From CAZGLR01 sp964526635 (GTDB lineage Bacteria > Zixibacteria > MSB-5A5 > GN15 > JAAZOE01), in assembly GCA_964526635.1 (NCBI GenBank), contig CAZGLR010000033.1, positions 1 through 29,663 on the forward strand: DNA of 29,663 nucleotides, read 5' to 3'. Shown piece after piece: positions 22,413-29,663 of this stretch. The notes under the pieces were generated by a model, which made no database searches, had not been told where the DNA came from, and saw only the letters and a program-made list of their open reading frames with translations. Position 1 is the stretch's first letter; every line of letters begins with the position of its first letter. A program made the translations under genes and the position numbers.

Positions 22413-22441
22413 AAAGTAGCAGATCAATTTTTCGTTGTCAA
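22413..22441 (-). promoter_or_regulatory. Promoter of the thioesterase gene
   Basis: On the minus strand a perfect -35 TTGACA (22441-22436) and TACTTT (22418-22413), preceded by TGC as an extended -10, are separated by exactly 17 nt. Only 7 nt lie between the -10 and the A of the ATG at 22405. Confidence 0.6.
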
Positions 22442-22597
22442 TTAATGACATGCCAGCCGACGCTGCGATCCAATGGAGGAGAAACGGCTTTTTATGCCTA
22501 ATGCGGACTGAAAATTGCAAGAAACTGTCGGGTTCCTGCGTTCGCAGGCCAGCTATTCACTGGTATATCTTACAGATTCGTCTCTAAATGAAGATCA

Positions 22598-22635
22598 TAA
22601 ATAACCCCGGTCGGGTGGGTAAGTCGACCGGGGTT
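22598..22635 (-). terminator. Intrinsic terminator of the lipoprotein gene
   Basis: On the minus strand AACCCCGGTCG (22635-22625) pairs perfectly with CGACCGGGGTT (22613-22603) around an 11-nt loop and is followed by ATTTAT. An 11-bp stem with a modest U-run, 33 nt after the stop at 22668, is a good terminator. Confidence 0.75.
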
Positions 22636-22667
22636 CGGATATATGCAAGGTATGGTACTGTATCTTC

Positions 22668-23549
22668 TTAGTTGCTCGGCGGCGTGCACAGATCAAGCGT
22701 ATAATACCACTTGGTGGTACCATCAAACGCGCGCACCTTGGCTGTGCCGTCTTCGTATTCGACGTTGATATCAAAGGTGGTCGTATCGGCGCCCGAAGTT
22801 AAAGCATTGGTCCATGAGGTGGTATAGGTCAGATCGAAGTCGATCTCACCGGCAGTCGGACACGAGTTTACCCAGCCGCCCGGGGTGCCGGCGATCTGGA
22901 CCTGGTCGAAATCAATGGTGGCGAAATTGAAGTCATGGGTCATGGTCGTATCGACGCCGATATAATAGTCGATCACCCGTGAGTTGCCATCACCGGTGAT
23001 AGTTGCCACATCGGTATCGAGGTCGACAAACTGGATATTATGGCGCCCTGAATAGTCAGTATGGGATACCTGATCATCGAGAGCAGTGAATTCCCAGTTG
23101 TCGATAATGTGGAGGAAATCGACGGATGCCGACGGATTCTGTACCGGGCTGCTATCGACCTGGTACCGAATCGAGTCTTTGGTCCGAGAAAAATACACCG
23201 AGCCGGTGTAGGTGGCATAGACATAATGCCAACCGTCGCTGTACGTGGACAGCAGGGTATCGGGATCGATTTCATCGCCCGGATCGGCTACCGGCGGCGA
23301 CAGCTGCGCACCTACCGAGGTGGTATCGCCCGGACGGACATACAAATTATTGAAGCCATTGAGCCAGTCGGCAATGATCGTTCCCAGCGTGCTGTCGACC
23401 TGGGCTTTGACCGGAACGAATTCCGGATCAGTGAGATCACCCAGATTGGATGCGGTCGGGCTGTCGTCGTCCGAACAACCCCAGATCAGGGCCAGCGCGA
23501 ACAGCGCCACTACCAGACCGGCAAGAGCGGTAAGCTTACCGAGACGCAT
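22668..23549 (-). CDS. Lipoprotein of unknown function, beta-rich
   Basis: From the ATG at 23549 the product is 293 aa, with a basic then hydrophobic leader ending ALIWGC, a lipobox-like site, followed by an Asp/Ser-rich tether. The start was chosen because AAGGAG lies 9 nt upstream; the frame is open to 23576 without such a signal. The mature part is rich in Thr, Asp and aromatic residues in alternating patterns, suggesting a beta fold, and has no enzyme motif that I recognise. It lies 52 nt after argF in the same direction, perhaps in one transcript, and ends in its own terminator. It is probably on the periplasmic face of a membrane. Confidence 0.75.
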   Translation of the reverse strand: MRLGKLTALAGLVVALFALALIWGCSDDDSPTASNLGDLTDPEFVPVKAQVDSTLGTIIADWLNGFNNLYVRPGDTTSVGAQLSPPVADPGDEIDPDTLLSTYSDGWHYVYATYTGSVYFSRTKDSIRYQVDSSPVQNPSASVDFLHIIDNWEFTALDDQVSHTDYSGRHNIQFVDLDTDVATITGDGNSRVIDYYIGVDTTMTHDFNFATIDFDQVQIAGTPGGWVNSCPTAGEIDFDLTYTTSWTNALTSGADTTTFDINVEYEDGTAKVRAFDGTTKWYYTLDLCTPPSN

Positions 23550-23601
23550 ACTGAATTTCTCCTTTACTTCGGTCAACGTCCGCTCTCTGCCGCCGGCAGA
23601 T

Positions 23602-24504
23602 CTATGACATCAAGAAAACCATAATCGCTTTCTGGATGTGCAGCCTGTTCTCCGCCTCGTCAAACACGACCGAGTGGGGGCCGTCCATGACGCCGTCGGT
23701 AATCTCCCGTCCCCGTTCGGCGGGCAGGCAGTGCATCACCAGACAGTCCGGCTTAGCCAGTTTTACGAGCGATTCATTGACCTGATATTGTTTTAATAAC
23801 CGTGCCTTTTCTTCTGCTTTGTCTTTCTGGCCCATCGAGGCCCAAACGTCTGTATAAATTACATCGGCGTCTGAAGCGGCTTCTTTAGGGTCCTCGGTCA
23901 AGGTTATCTCGCTCAAACCGGCTGATTTTGCCTTTTCCAGTATCCCGGCATCCGGTTTGGTGTCCGCGGCCGTCCCGATGGTGAATTTCATCGGGATGCG
24001 CGACGCCAGGTTTAACCAGGAATTGGTGATGTTATTGCCATCTCCAAGGTAAGCAATCTTGAAATTATCACTCCTGCCCTTATTCTCCAGCAGGGTAAAA
24101 TAATCGCCCATAATCTGACACGGATGAGTCAAATCGGTCAGCCCATTGACGACCGGAACGTCGGCGTGTTTGGCCAGGTCGATGACATCCTGATGGCTGA
24201 ATGTCCGGATCATAATTGTGGCCAGGTACCGCGACAACACTTTGGCGGCATCATATATTGACTCGCGTTTGCCCAGTTCGATTTCTTTTTCGGTGATATA
24301 GAGCGACTGCCCGCCCAACTGAGAAATTCCGGCCTCAAAGGAAATGCGGGTTCGCAGCGAGGCTTTGTGGAAAATGCAGCCAACGGATTTGCCCTCAAAC
24401 GGTTTCGGGGCGATCTTGCCCTTTTTCATCTTTTCGCACAAATCGAAAATCTGCCAGACTTCATCGGCAGTGATATCGGTAATTTCAACAAATGATCGAG
24501 CCAT
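23602..24504 (-). CDS. argF: Ornithine carbamoyltransferase
   Basis: This 300-aa protein has all parts of an OTCase: the carbamoyl-phosphate box SLRTR (49-53; STRTR in many relatives), HPCQ (127-130), the GDGNNITNSW strand-turn, DVWASMGQ (219-226) and MHCLPAERGREI with the catalytic Cys259, then FDEAENRLHIQKA. It makes citrulline from ornithine and carbamoyl phosphate in arginine synthesis. SLRTR is also seen in N-acetyl- or N-succinylornithine transcarbamylases, but HCLPA and DVWASMGQ fit ordinary OTC better. Ribosome site AAGGAG lies 6 nt before the ATG. No other arg gene is in this window. A palindrome sits upstream, between this gene and the divergent beta-barrel gene. Confidence 0.93.
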   Translation of the reverse strand: MARSFVEITDITADEVWQIFDLCEKMKKGKIAPKPFEGKSVGCIFHKASLRTRISFEAGISQLGGQSLYITEKEIELGKRESIYDAAKVLSRYLATIMIRTFSHQDVIDLAKHADVPVVNGLTDLTHPCQIMGDYFTLLENKGRSDNFKIAYLGDGNNITNSWLNLASRIPMKFTIGTAADTKPDAGILEKAKSAGLSEITLTEDPKEAASDADVIYTDVWASMGQKDKAEEKARLLKQYQVNESLVKLAKPDCLVMHCLPAERGREITDGVMDGPHSVVFDEAENRLHIQKAIMVFLMS

Positions 24505-24546
24505 AGTTTCTCCTTACGGCCTGAAGAGTGGATAAAATCGCCGTTA

Positions 24547-24579
24547 ATTAAACCCTATCTTGACATTAGTCAAGGGTTT
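24547..24579 (-). promoter_or_regulatory. Palindrome and candidate argF promoter in the divergent gap
   Basis: CTTGAC-ATTA-GTCAAG (24559-24574) is a perfect 6-bp inverted repeat flanked by further complementary AAACC and GGTTT. On the minus strand TTGACT (24573-24568) and TTTAAT (24552-24547) could be -35 and -10, but the spacing is only 15 nt. It may be an operator; it does not match the ARG-box consensus. Confidence 0.35.
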
Positions 24580-24681
24580 CTTTGTCCGCCTGATCGCAAA
24601 TTGACATCAAAACTTGACAGCAGTGCCAAACAATTGTTGCTTATAGCCAGCGATGCTGCAGCCTAATTAAAAGGGTAGATC

Positions 24682-25917
24682 ATGAAGACCATCTTTTCCA
24701 TTTTTCTTTTTACTCTCGCCTTTCTGACAAGTGCAGGTTATGCCGAAACCGAATTTTCCATCGATGGCAGCATACGGCTCCGGGCCGAATATGATCTCAA
24801 ATCGTTCGATATTGACCGCCATAGTCAAACCTTCCAGGACCTCCGTACCCGTATAGGTCTGACCTTCAAGCCTGTCGAAACCGTGCGTGTCTATGTTCAA
24901 CTCCAGGACAGCCGTCGCCTTGGCAGCGCCGCCTCGGGTACTCCGGCCTCACTGTCGAACATTGACATGCATCAGGGATATATTGAAATTTCAGGTATTG
25001 GTCCCGGCACTTCGAAGTTGAAGGCCGGACGGTTCGCATTCAAATTCGGCAACCAGCGGGTGTTCAGCACCAACAACTGGAGTAATGTCGGACGGGCCTG
25101 GGATGGCGCCATGTTCAGTATGGATCTCACCTCCGCTACATCTCATCTGTTTTATTTGCGACGGCTCGAAGTAAACGATCAGGATTACAACCGTGATTTC
25201 GACATCTACGGCGTCTATACTGAAATGTCCCGATGGTCACTTGATGTCTTCTTCTTTGCTGAAAGCGACGCCGACTCGACTAACTATGTTCGCGAACGGC
25301 TGCATCGCTTCAATCTGGGCGGCTTTACTTCTCAGCACTTCGGCGCCTTTGACCTGCTGGTGCAGGGCAGCTTTCAGTTTGGTACGCAAGCGCGAGATAC
25401 CCTCCCGGATACCGTTGTACAGGATATCGAAGCCTTTATGCTCAACGCCGAAGCCGGTGTAACTCTCGATGACGCCCGTCAAACCCGAGTAGCTATCGGC
25501 ACAGATTACACGACCGGCGCCAATCCTGCCGATTCGTCAACTTTCTCTGTCTATCAAAACAGCTATGCCACCGGGCACGCTTTCCGTGGATATATGGATT
25601 ACTTCACCGGCTCCCCGGCCTATGGCGTCCTTGATATCTATCTTCGTTTCGGAAGTATCATTTTTCCGCAGCATAAACTTGCTCTCGATGTCCATTACTT
25701 CAGATCGGATGTCGATTACCTCAGCCGGGCCGATGATTCCACGCTTACCACCGACCTCGGCATTGAATTCGACCTGATGCATAAATGGACCATTGCCGCG
25801 GGCACGACCCTGCAGACCGGCGTTTCGATGTTTTTCGCCGATTCGCATTTCGCCGCAGCAGGCGATGAGCGCAATCCCGGCCTGTGGATATATTCCATGC
25901 TTGGTGTGAGCTTCTGA
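24682..25917 (+). CDS. Outer-membrane beta-barrel protein (alginate-export/porin-like)
   Basis: This 411-aa protein has a Sec signal peptide (hydrophobic core IFSIFLFTLAFLTS, cleavage after AGYA near residue 21) and about 390 mature residues of alternating polar and hydrophobic beta strands. The opening FSIDGSIRLRAEYDLKS and the strands around LRTRIGLTFKPVETVRVYVQ and LKAGRFAFKFGNQRVFS resemble alginate_exp-type and other substrate-poor porins; the motif near RVFSTNNWSNVGRAWDG is common in that group. The C-terminus ends in SMLGVSF, a terminal Phe as needed for BAM-mediated insertion. AAAAGGGT lies before the ATG. It is divergent from argF. The substrate is unknown. Confidence 0.8.
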   Translation: MKTIFSIFLFTLAFLTSAGYAETEFSIDGSIRLRAEYDLKSFDIDRHSQTFQDLRTRIGLTFKPVETVRVYVQLQDSRRLGSAASGTPASLSNIDMHQGYIEISGIGPGTSKLKAGRFAFKFGNQRVFSTNNWSNVGRAWDGAMFSMDLTSATSHLFYLRRLEVNDQDYNRDFDIYGVYTEMSRWSLDVFFFAESDADSTNYVRERLHRFNLGGFTSQHFGAFDLLVQGSFQFGTQARDTLPDTVVQDIEAFMLNAEAGVTLDDARQTRVAIGTDYTTGANPADSSTFSVYQNSYATGHAFRGYMDYFTGSPAYGVLDIYLRFGSIIFPQHKLALDVHYFRSDVDYLSRADDSTLTTDLGIEFDLMHKWTIAAGTTLQTGVSMFFADSHFAAAGDERNPGLWIYSMLGVSF

Positions 25918-25930
25918 TTGCGAAAAACAC

Positions 25931-25959
25931 TTGCTCCCCCAAGGCTCCTCACGTATGAT
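25931..25959 (+). promoter_or_regulatory. Candidate promoter of the LiaF-like gene
   Basis: TTGCTC (25931-25936), a 17-nt spacer and TATGAT (25954-25959). The -10 has one mismatch, the -35 three. The predicted start near 25966 lies ahead of the AGGAGG at 25976-25981. Confidence 0.5.
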
Positions 25960-25996
25960 ATGATGTAATCATTTCAGGAGGCGATGTATCTTTAGA

Positions 25997-26554
25997 TTGG
26001 GACGGTATACCACCGGATTGGCGCTGGTAGCGTTTGGGGGACTCTGGCTGCTTGATGCGCTACGGCTTTTCGAAATGCGCTGGACCTTCATCTGGGCGAT
26101 CATGCTAATTGGCGTCGGACTGATACTGATCACCAGGGCCGCCCGCCGCGATCGGGGTTTGATGGTCGTTGCCAGCGACGGTTTCGCCGGGATGGGCGAC
26201 TACAAAGCCTCTTTCAAAGATACTGTCGATGGCACCGATATCAGTCACGTCTTTGGAGAAATCAGGCTCGATTTGTCTGATGCTCAGCTTGCGCCGGGCG
26301 TAAATCATCTTCATGCCAATCTTGTCGCCGGTGATATTCATATTATCGTCGCTGCCGGGATGGAAGTGGAACTCAATACGGATAACCTGATTGGCGATGT
26401 GGTTTTCTTTGGTGAGAAACAGACATCATTTTTTACACCGCGTTCGCTTCGGACACCCGGCTACAGCACGGCCGCCGAGAAGTTAGCATTGACCTGCTAT
26501 AATGTTTTCGGAGATATTTCAGTGGCCCGGAAGGAAACCCAGACCACCGCGTGA
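25997..26554 (+). CDS. LiaF-like membrane protein (DUF5668 helices plus LiaF C-terminal beta domain)
   Basis: This 185-aa protein has two N-terminal membrane helices (about residues 5-22 and 29-47) in the LiaI/LiaF-like (DUF5668) pattern with LLDALRLFE between them and a basic RAARRDRG stop. The C-terminal domain (about 75-185) carries SHVFGEIRLDLSDAQL, LVAGDIHIIVAAGMEVEL and YNVFGDISVARK, matching the LiaF C-terminal (toastrack-like) domain of cell-envelope stress sensors. The start is uncertain: TTG at 25997 is 15 nt from AGGAGG, whereas an ATG at 25984 with a closer Shine-Dalgarno opens only four codons. No LiaRS-like kinase or regulator is nearby. It converges on hslU, ending 11 nt from it. 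Confidence 0.78.
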   Translation: MGRYTTGLALVAFGGLWLLDALRLFEMRWTFIWAIMLIGVGLILITRAARRDRGLMVVASDGFAGMGDYKASFKDTVDGTDISHVFGEIRLDLSDAQLAPGVNHLHANLVAGDIHIIVAAGMEVELNTDNLIGDVVFFGEKQTSFFTPRSLRTPGYSTAAEKLALTCYNVFGDISVARKETQTTA

Positions 26555-26565
26555 AGTCTGCGTCT

Positions 26566-27948
26566 TTACAATATATACCGGCTGAGATCCTTGTCCTGGA
26601 CGATATCCGCCAGCCGTTCGGAAACCATCGCCTCAGTAATCACTATCTTCTTTTCGCACTCCGGCGCATCGAACATGATTTCATCCAACAGCCGCGCCAT
26701 GACCGTATGCAAACGCCGGGCACCGATATTCTCGGCCGAATCATTCACCTCAGCGGCAATCGCTGCTATCTTTTTGACGGCGTCCGGTTCAAACGAAATC
26801 TCGACACCCTCGGTGTTGAGCAGTTCGCTGTACTGTTTGATTAATGCCGCCTTGGGTTCTGTCAGAATCCGCACAAAATCTTCCGCGCCCAGCGAATCAA
26901 GCTCGACCCGGATCGGGAAACGGCCCTGCAGTTCCGGCACCAGATCCGATGGTGACCGGCCATGAAACGCCCCGGCCGCAATAAACAGAATATGGTCGGT
27001 GCGGACCATGCCATACTTGGTGTTGACATTACAGCCCTCGACTACCGGAAGGATATCGCGCTGCACACCCTCGCGCGAGACATCGGGGCCGTGTCCGCCG
27101 CCGCCATCGCGACCGATGATTTTATCGACTTCATCTATAAACACAATCCCAGATTCCTGTGCACGCTCCAGCGCTATCCCGGTTACTTCTTCCATATTGA
27201 CCAGTTTACCGGTTTCTTCGGCTTCGAGAATACGGCGCGCTTCGGAAATCGGCAGTTTGGTCTTTTTCCCCTTCTGCTGCGGAAGCATACTGCCAAACAT
27301 CTCCTGCAGATTGACGCCCATCTCTTCCAGGCCCTGCGGTGTAAAGACTTCAACGATCGGCATCGTATTCGGGCTGATCTCGACTTCGACTTCGCGATCA
27401 TCGAGATGCCCCTGCTCCAGCATTGTCCGCAATTTAGCGCGCGTCGATGCCTGTTTTTTGCGATCCTCCTCGGTCTGTTCGGCGCCATGCGTCGACGGCA
27501 ACAACAGATCAAGCAACCGTTCGGTGGTCTTCTCCCGCGCTTCCTTTTCCACCTGGCGGGCTTTCTCTTCCTTGACCATGTTGACCGCCAACTCCACCAG
27601 GTCGCGGATCATCGATTCGACATCACGACCAACATAACCGACTTCGGTAAACTTCGATGCCTCCACCTTCACAAATGGCGCCCCGGTCAGAGCAGCCAGA
27701 CGACGCGAAATCTCGGTCTTGCCCACTCCGGTCGGGCCGATCATGAGAATATTGGCCGGCATGATCTCGGCGGCCAGTTCCGATTCTATTTCCTGACGGC
27801 GCCAGCGGTTACGCAACGCAATCGCCACCGCCCGCTTGGCTTTGTCCTGGCCGACAATATACTTCTCCAGTTCCGTTACAATCTCGCGCGGTGTCATGCG
27901 ATCAATACGGCTGCTTACAGTTTCGCCGTCAACAGTATGTATTTCCAT
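26566..27948 (-). CDS. hslU: ATP-dependent protease ATPase subunit HslU (ClpY)
   Basis: This 460-aa AAA+ unfoldase has Walker A GPTGVGKT at 71-78, the HslU pore signature TEVGYVGRDVESM (about 101-113), the I-domain rich in charged residues (about 120-240), Walker B IVFIDEVDKI and the sensor region. The C-terminus ends LSRYIL, the tail that inserts between HslV subunits. HslU hexamers unfold and feed substrates into HslV. The gene begins 2 nt after the hslV stop. Confidence 0.97.
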   Translation of the reverse strand: MEIHTVDGETVSSRIDRMTPREIVTELEKYIVGQDKAKRAVAIALRNRWRRQEIESELAAEIMPANILMIGPTGVGKTEISRRLAALTGAPFVKVEASKFTEVGYVGRDVESMIRDLVELAVNMVKEEKARQVEKEAREKTTERLLDLLLPSTHGAEQTEEDRKKQASTRAKLRTMLEQGHLDDREVEVEISPNTMPIVEVFTPQGLEEMGVNLQEMFGSMLPQQKGKKTKLPISEARRILEAEETGKLVNMEEVTGIALERAQESGIVFIDEVDKIIGRDGGGGHGPDVSREGVQRDILPVVEGCNVNTKYGMVRTDHILFIAAGAFHGRSPSDLVPELQGRFPIRVELDSLGAEDFVRILTEPKAALIKQYSELLNTEGVEISFEPDAVKKIAAIAAEVNDSAENIGARRLHTVMARLLDEIMFDAPECEKKIVITEAMVSERLADIVQDKDLSRYIL

Positions 27949-27950
27949 TA

Positions 27951-28487
27951 CTACTCCAGCGTTTCCACAGTTATGTGATGATTGGTATACACGCAGATAT
28001 CAGCGGCAATCTCCAGCGATTTGCGGGCGATGTCCTCGGCGCTCAATTCAGTATTGGCAATCAGGGCGCGGGCCGCGGCGCGGGCATAATTCCCCCCGGA
28101 ACCGACCGCGATGATGCCATCATCCGGCTCGACCACATCACCTTTTCCGGTAATAATCAGGATATTATCTTTGTCCGCCACTGCCAAAAGCGCTTCCAGA
28201 TGCCGCAGAAATTTATCGCGGCGCCAGTCTTTGGCCAGCTCTACCGCCGCCCGCACCAGCTTGCCGGAGAATTCATCGATCTTCTTCTCGAACAATTCAA
28301 ACAGGGTGAAGGCATCGGCGGCCGATCCGGCAAACCCGGCCAGAATCTTATCATTGTTCATACGGCGCAGTTTGACCGCCGAACCCTTCATGATTGTATC
28401 GCCGAAAGTCACCTGGCCATCGCCGGCAAAAGCAACTTTGCCATCGCGCTTCAATCCCAGAATTGTCGTCGCATGTATCTGTTCCAT
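27951..28487 (-). CDS. hslV: ATP-dependent protease proteolytic subunit HslV (ClpQ)
   Basis: This 178-aa Ntn-hydrolase is full-length. The N-terminus MEQIHATTILGL has the catalytic Thr at residue 7 of the precursor, so a six-residue propeptide must be removed; E. coli HslV has Thr at residue 2. Signatures GDGQVTFGDTIMKG, GFAGSAADAFTLFELFE, LAKDWRRDKFLRHLEALL and AIGSG-type VGSGGNYARAAARAL are all present. Dodecameric HslV degrades proteins fed by HslU. It follows xerC by 13 nt and precedes hslU by 2 nt, so the three form one operon. Confidence 0.97.
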   Translation of the reverse strand: MEQIHATTILGLKRDGKVAFAGDGQVTFGDTIMKGSAVKLRRMNNDKILAGFAGSAADAFTLFELFEKKIDEFSGKLVRAAVELAKDWRRDKFLRHLEALLAVADKDNILIITGKGDVVEPDDGIIAVGSGGNYARAAARALIANTELSAEDIARKSLEIAADICVYTNHHITVETLE

Positions 28488-28500
28488 AGTCTTTTACCTT

Positions 28501-29415
28501 TTACGCTCGGGGATGTGCTTTTTTGTAGGCTTCCTTGAGCCGTCCCGCAGTAACATGTGTGTACGCTTGTGTTGTCGTCAGGGCGCTATGACCCAGCAGT
28601 TCCTGAATCGCCCGGATATCGGCGCCATTGTCAAGCAGATGGGTTGCAAAACTGTGCCGCAGCATATGAGGGGTAACAGTCAGACCCGCCTTGAGACCAT
28701 ATTTCCGTACAATCCGGTTAACGCTTCGCAAACTCAATGGTTCCCCTGACTTATTGACCAACAGCGCGGCTGATTCTGCCTGTAATTTATCAATGCGCTG
28801 TTTGCGATGCTTTATATATATACGCAAAGCATCCAGCGCGGGTTCACCCAATGGCACCGCGCGGTCCTTGTCCCCCTTGCCGTGAACAACGACCACCTGA
28901 CGGCCCTCGTCGATCTCATTGACCTGAATACCGACCAGTTCGGCCCGGCGAATCCCGGCGCTGTAAAGAAACTCCAGTATAGTCAAATCCCGCGAATAAA
29001 CAAACCGATTGAGGTCGGTGTTTTTATCCGGCGGCGATGGCGCCAGGAGATCATTCATCTGATTCGGCGATAAAAAGCGCGCCGCTCCGCGCTTGTATTT
29101 TATTGTAGGAAGGTCAAATAGCAGCTTTTTCGAGGCTTTCTCGGCAATCAGGTATTTCTGAAAAGTCGACAAGGCCGATAAAAATCGGGCAATCGAACGG
29201 TTCCCGACACCCTTTTCATGCATCTGTCCGAGATATGACCGCAGGATAATCCGGTTCATTTCCGGCGATGAATTCTCGGGCCATCCCTGCGACGGCAAAA
29301 ATTCGGCAAACCGCCCCAGATCGCGGGCATAGCTTTCGACGGTATTTTTCGAGTACCGCCCGGACAGGGACATCAAGGCGAGAAACGCCTGTAATGTGTC
29401 GGTATAGCGCGCCAT
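28501..29415 (-). CDS. xerC: Tyrosine recombinase XerC
   Basis: This 304-aa protein has the N-terminal SAM-like DNA-binding domain (about residues 5-95) and a catalytic domain with the full residue set: Arg156 (in GIRRAEL), Lys180 (HGKGDKDR), His250 and Arg253 (HMLRHS), His276 (LGHS) and the nucleophile Tyr285 (AYTHV). It resolves chromosome dimers at dif. Whether it is XerC or XerD is set by context: xerC-hslV-hslU, as in codV-clpQ-clpY of Bacillus, favours XerC. The start at 29415 has no clear ribosome site. No partner Xer is in the window. Confidence 0.93.
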   Translation of the reverse strand: MARYTDTLQAFLALMSLSGRYSKNTVESYARDLGRFAEFLPSQGWPENSSPEMNRIILRSYLGQMHEKGVGNRSIARFLSALSTFQKYLIAEKASKKLLFDLPTIKYKRGAARFLSPNQMNDLLAPSPPDKNTDLNRFVYSRDLTILEFLYSAGIRRAELVGIQVNEIDEGRQVVVVHGKGDKDRAVPLGEPALDALRIYIKHRKQRIDKLQAESAALLVNKSGEPLSLRSVNRIVRKYGLKAGLTVTPHMLRHSFATHLLDNGADIRAIQELLGHSALTTTQAYTHVTAGRLKEAYKKAHPRA

Positions 29416-29569
29416 GGCTGGAATGTACGGCCTGCAAACGGCCAGCGCAATAACTTCCGCGGCTGTTAGAGTGGGGCGGTTTGATTTGTGATATTCATAG
29501 GCCGGGATTTGATTACATCTCGTAATGGCCTGAGTTCAGTGACCTTAGGATTTTTACTCCCCCGGATGC

Positions 29570-29589
29570 CTCACCCCTTCAGGGGTGAG
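29570..29589. repeat. Inverted repeat with TTCA tetraloop
   Basis: CTCACCCC (29570-29577) and GGGGTGAG (29582-29589) form a perfect 8-bp stem with loop TTCA. It has no strong U-run on either side and lies beyond the start of xerC, so a terminator of an upstream gene outside the window is possible but weak. Confidence 0.6.
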
Positions 29590-29623
29590 AAGAAATCTAT
29601 CTCTTTTTCCCCGGTGCTCCGTG

Positions 29624-29649
29624 GTTGGCGTACGTCCCCGTGCGCCAAC
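29624..29649. repeat. Inverted repeat GTTGGCGTACG/CGTGCGCCAAC
   Basis: An 11-bp stem with one G-T wobble (29624-29634 and 29639-29649) around a TCCC loop. It resembles the dispersed palindromes found in intergenic DNA of many genomes; copy number cannot be judged from one window. Confidence 0.55.
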
Positions 29650-29663
29650 ATCCATAGGCTGGC

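Larger units (their letters stand above)
29416..29663. other. Gene-free right edge with two inverted repeats
   Basis: No gene is supported here on either strand; trmFO, which often precedes xerC-hslVU in other phyla, is not seen within the 248 nt available. The stretch contains hairpins at 29570-29589 and 29624-29649 in a CT-rich context. Confidence 0.6.

Noticed and set aside
26962..27978. Long plus-strand open frame (338 codons) opposite hslU/hslV
   Set aside because: It is antisense to a clearly conserved hslU, has no ribosome site, and its His/Phe/Arg-rich composition is what a shadow of a real gene gives.
28501..29415. Phage or transposon integrase
   Set aside because: Length, full Xer residue set and the xerC-hslV-hslU context indicate the housekeeping recombinase; no mobile-element genes or att repeats are nearby.

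Overview
This is a compact, mostly minus-strand bacterial chromosome segment of moderate GC. It looks like a Gram-negative (diderm) organism: there are two lipoproteins with lipobox cysteines, a signal-peptide-bearing outer-membrane beta-barrel protein, a periplasmic parvulin-type foldase and HslUV. The mix of MglA-family GTPase, several roadblock proteins, a PATAN (DUF4388) protein, a MshEN-type PilB and a ferredoxin-geranylgeranyl reductase pair fits a deep-branching or candidate phylum such as the FCB group (Zixibacteria-like). That assignment is inference from gene content. No mobile element, CRISPR array, rRNA or tRNA was seen.

Region 1 (1-12903, all minus) is a type IV pilus/polarity block. 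In transcription order it holds: a PATAN/winged-helix protein, a small membrane protein, a TPR-roadblock fusion, a membrane-anchored roadblock-like protein, a stand-alone roadblock protein, an MglA-like GTPase with a long Pro/Gln-rich tail and a polybasic C-terminus, another roadblock protein, PilB, PilT, PilC, a PilS-like histidine kinase and a truncated PpiC lipoprotein. Spacing is tight, with overlaps of 1 and 17 nt, and a good sigma70-type promoter precedes the TPR-roadblock gene. The natural reading is a Ras-like GTPase switch with several roadblock regulators controlling pilus extension (PilB) and retraction (PilT). The number and architecture of the roadblock proteins and the GTPase tail make this the most interesting system in the window.

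Region 2 (13041-17138) holds comEC, whose C-terminal domain lacks metallo-beta-lactamase metal ligands, murJ, and the divergent rpsT (S20) with a clear promoter.

Region 3 (17148-21469, minus) holds an SbnI/SerK-like ParB-fold protein, then a 2x[4Fe-4S] ferredoxin overlapping by 1 nt with a geranylgeranyl-reductase-family flavoprotein, then a secreted beta-propeller-like protein, and a protein resembling a catalytically degenerate RNase HI. A strong terminator and a candidate promoter overlap just upstream of the ferredoxin ATG.

Region 4 (21470-26554) holds a 486-bp hairpin-rich gene-free stretch, a hotdog thioesterase that may be transcribed leaderless, a lipoprotein of unknown function, argF, a beta-barrel protein and a LiaF-like membrane protein.

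Region 5 (26566-29663, minus) is the conserved xerC-hslV-hslU operon (the same order as codV-clpQ-clpY in Firmicutes), followed at the right edge by a hairpin-rich non-coding stretch.
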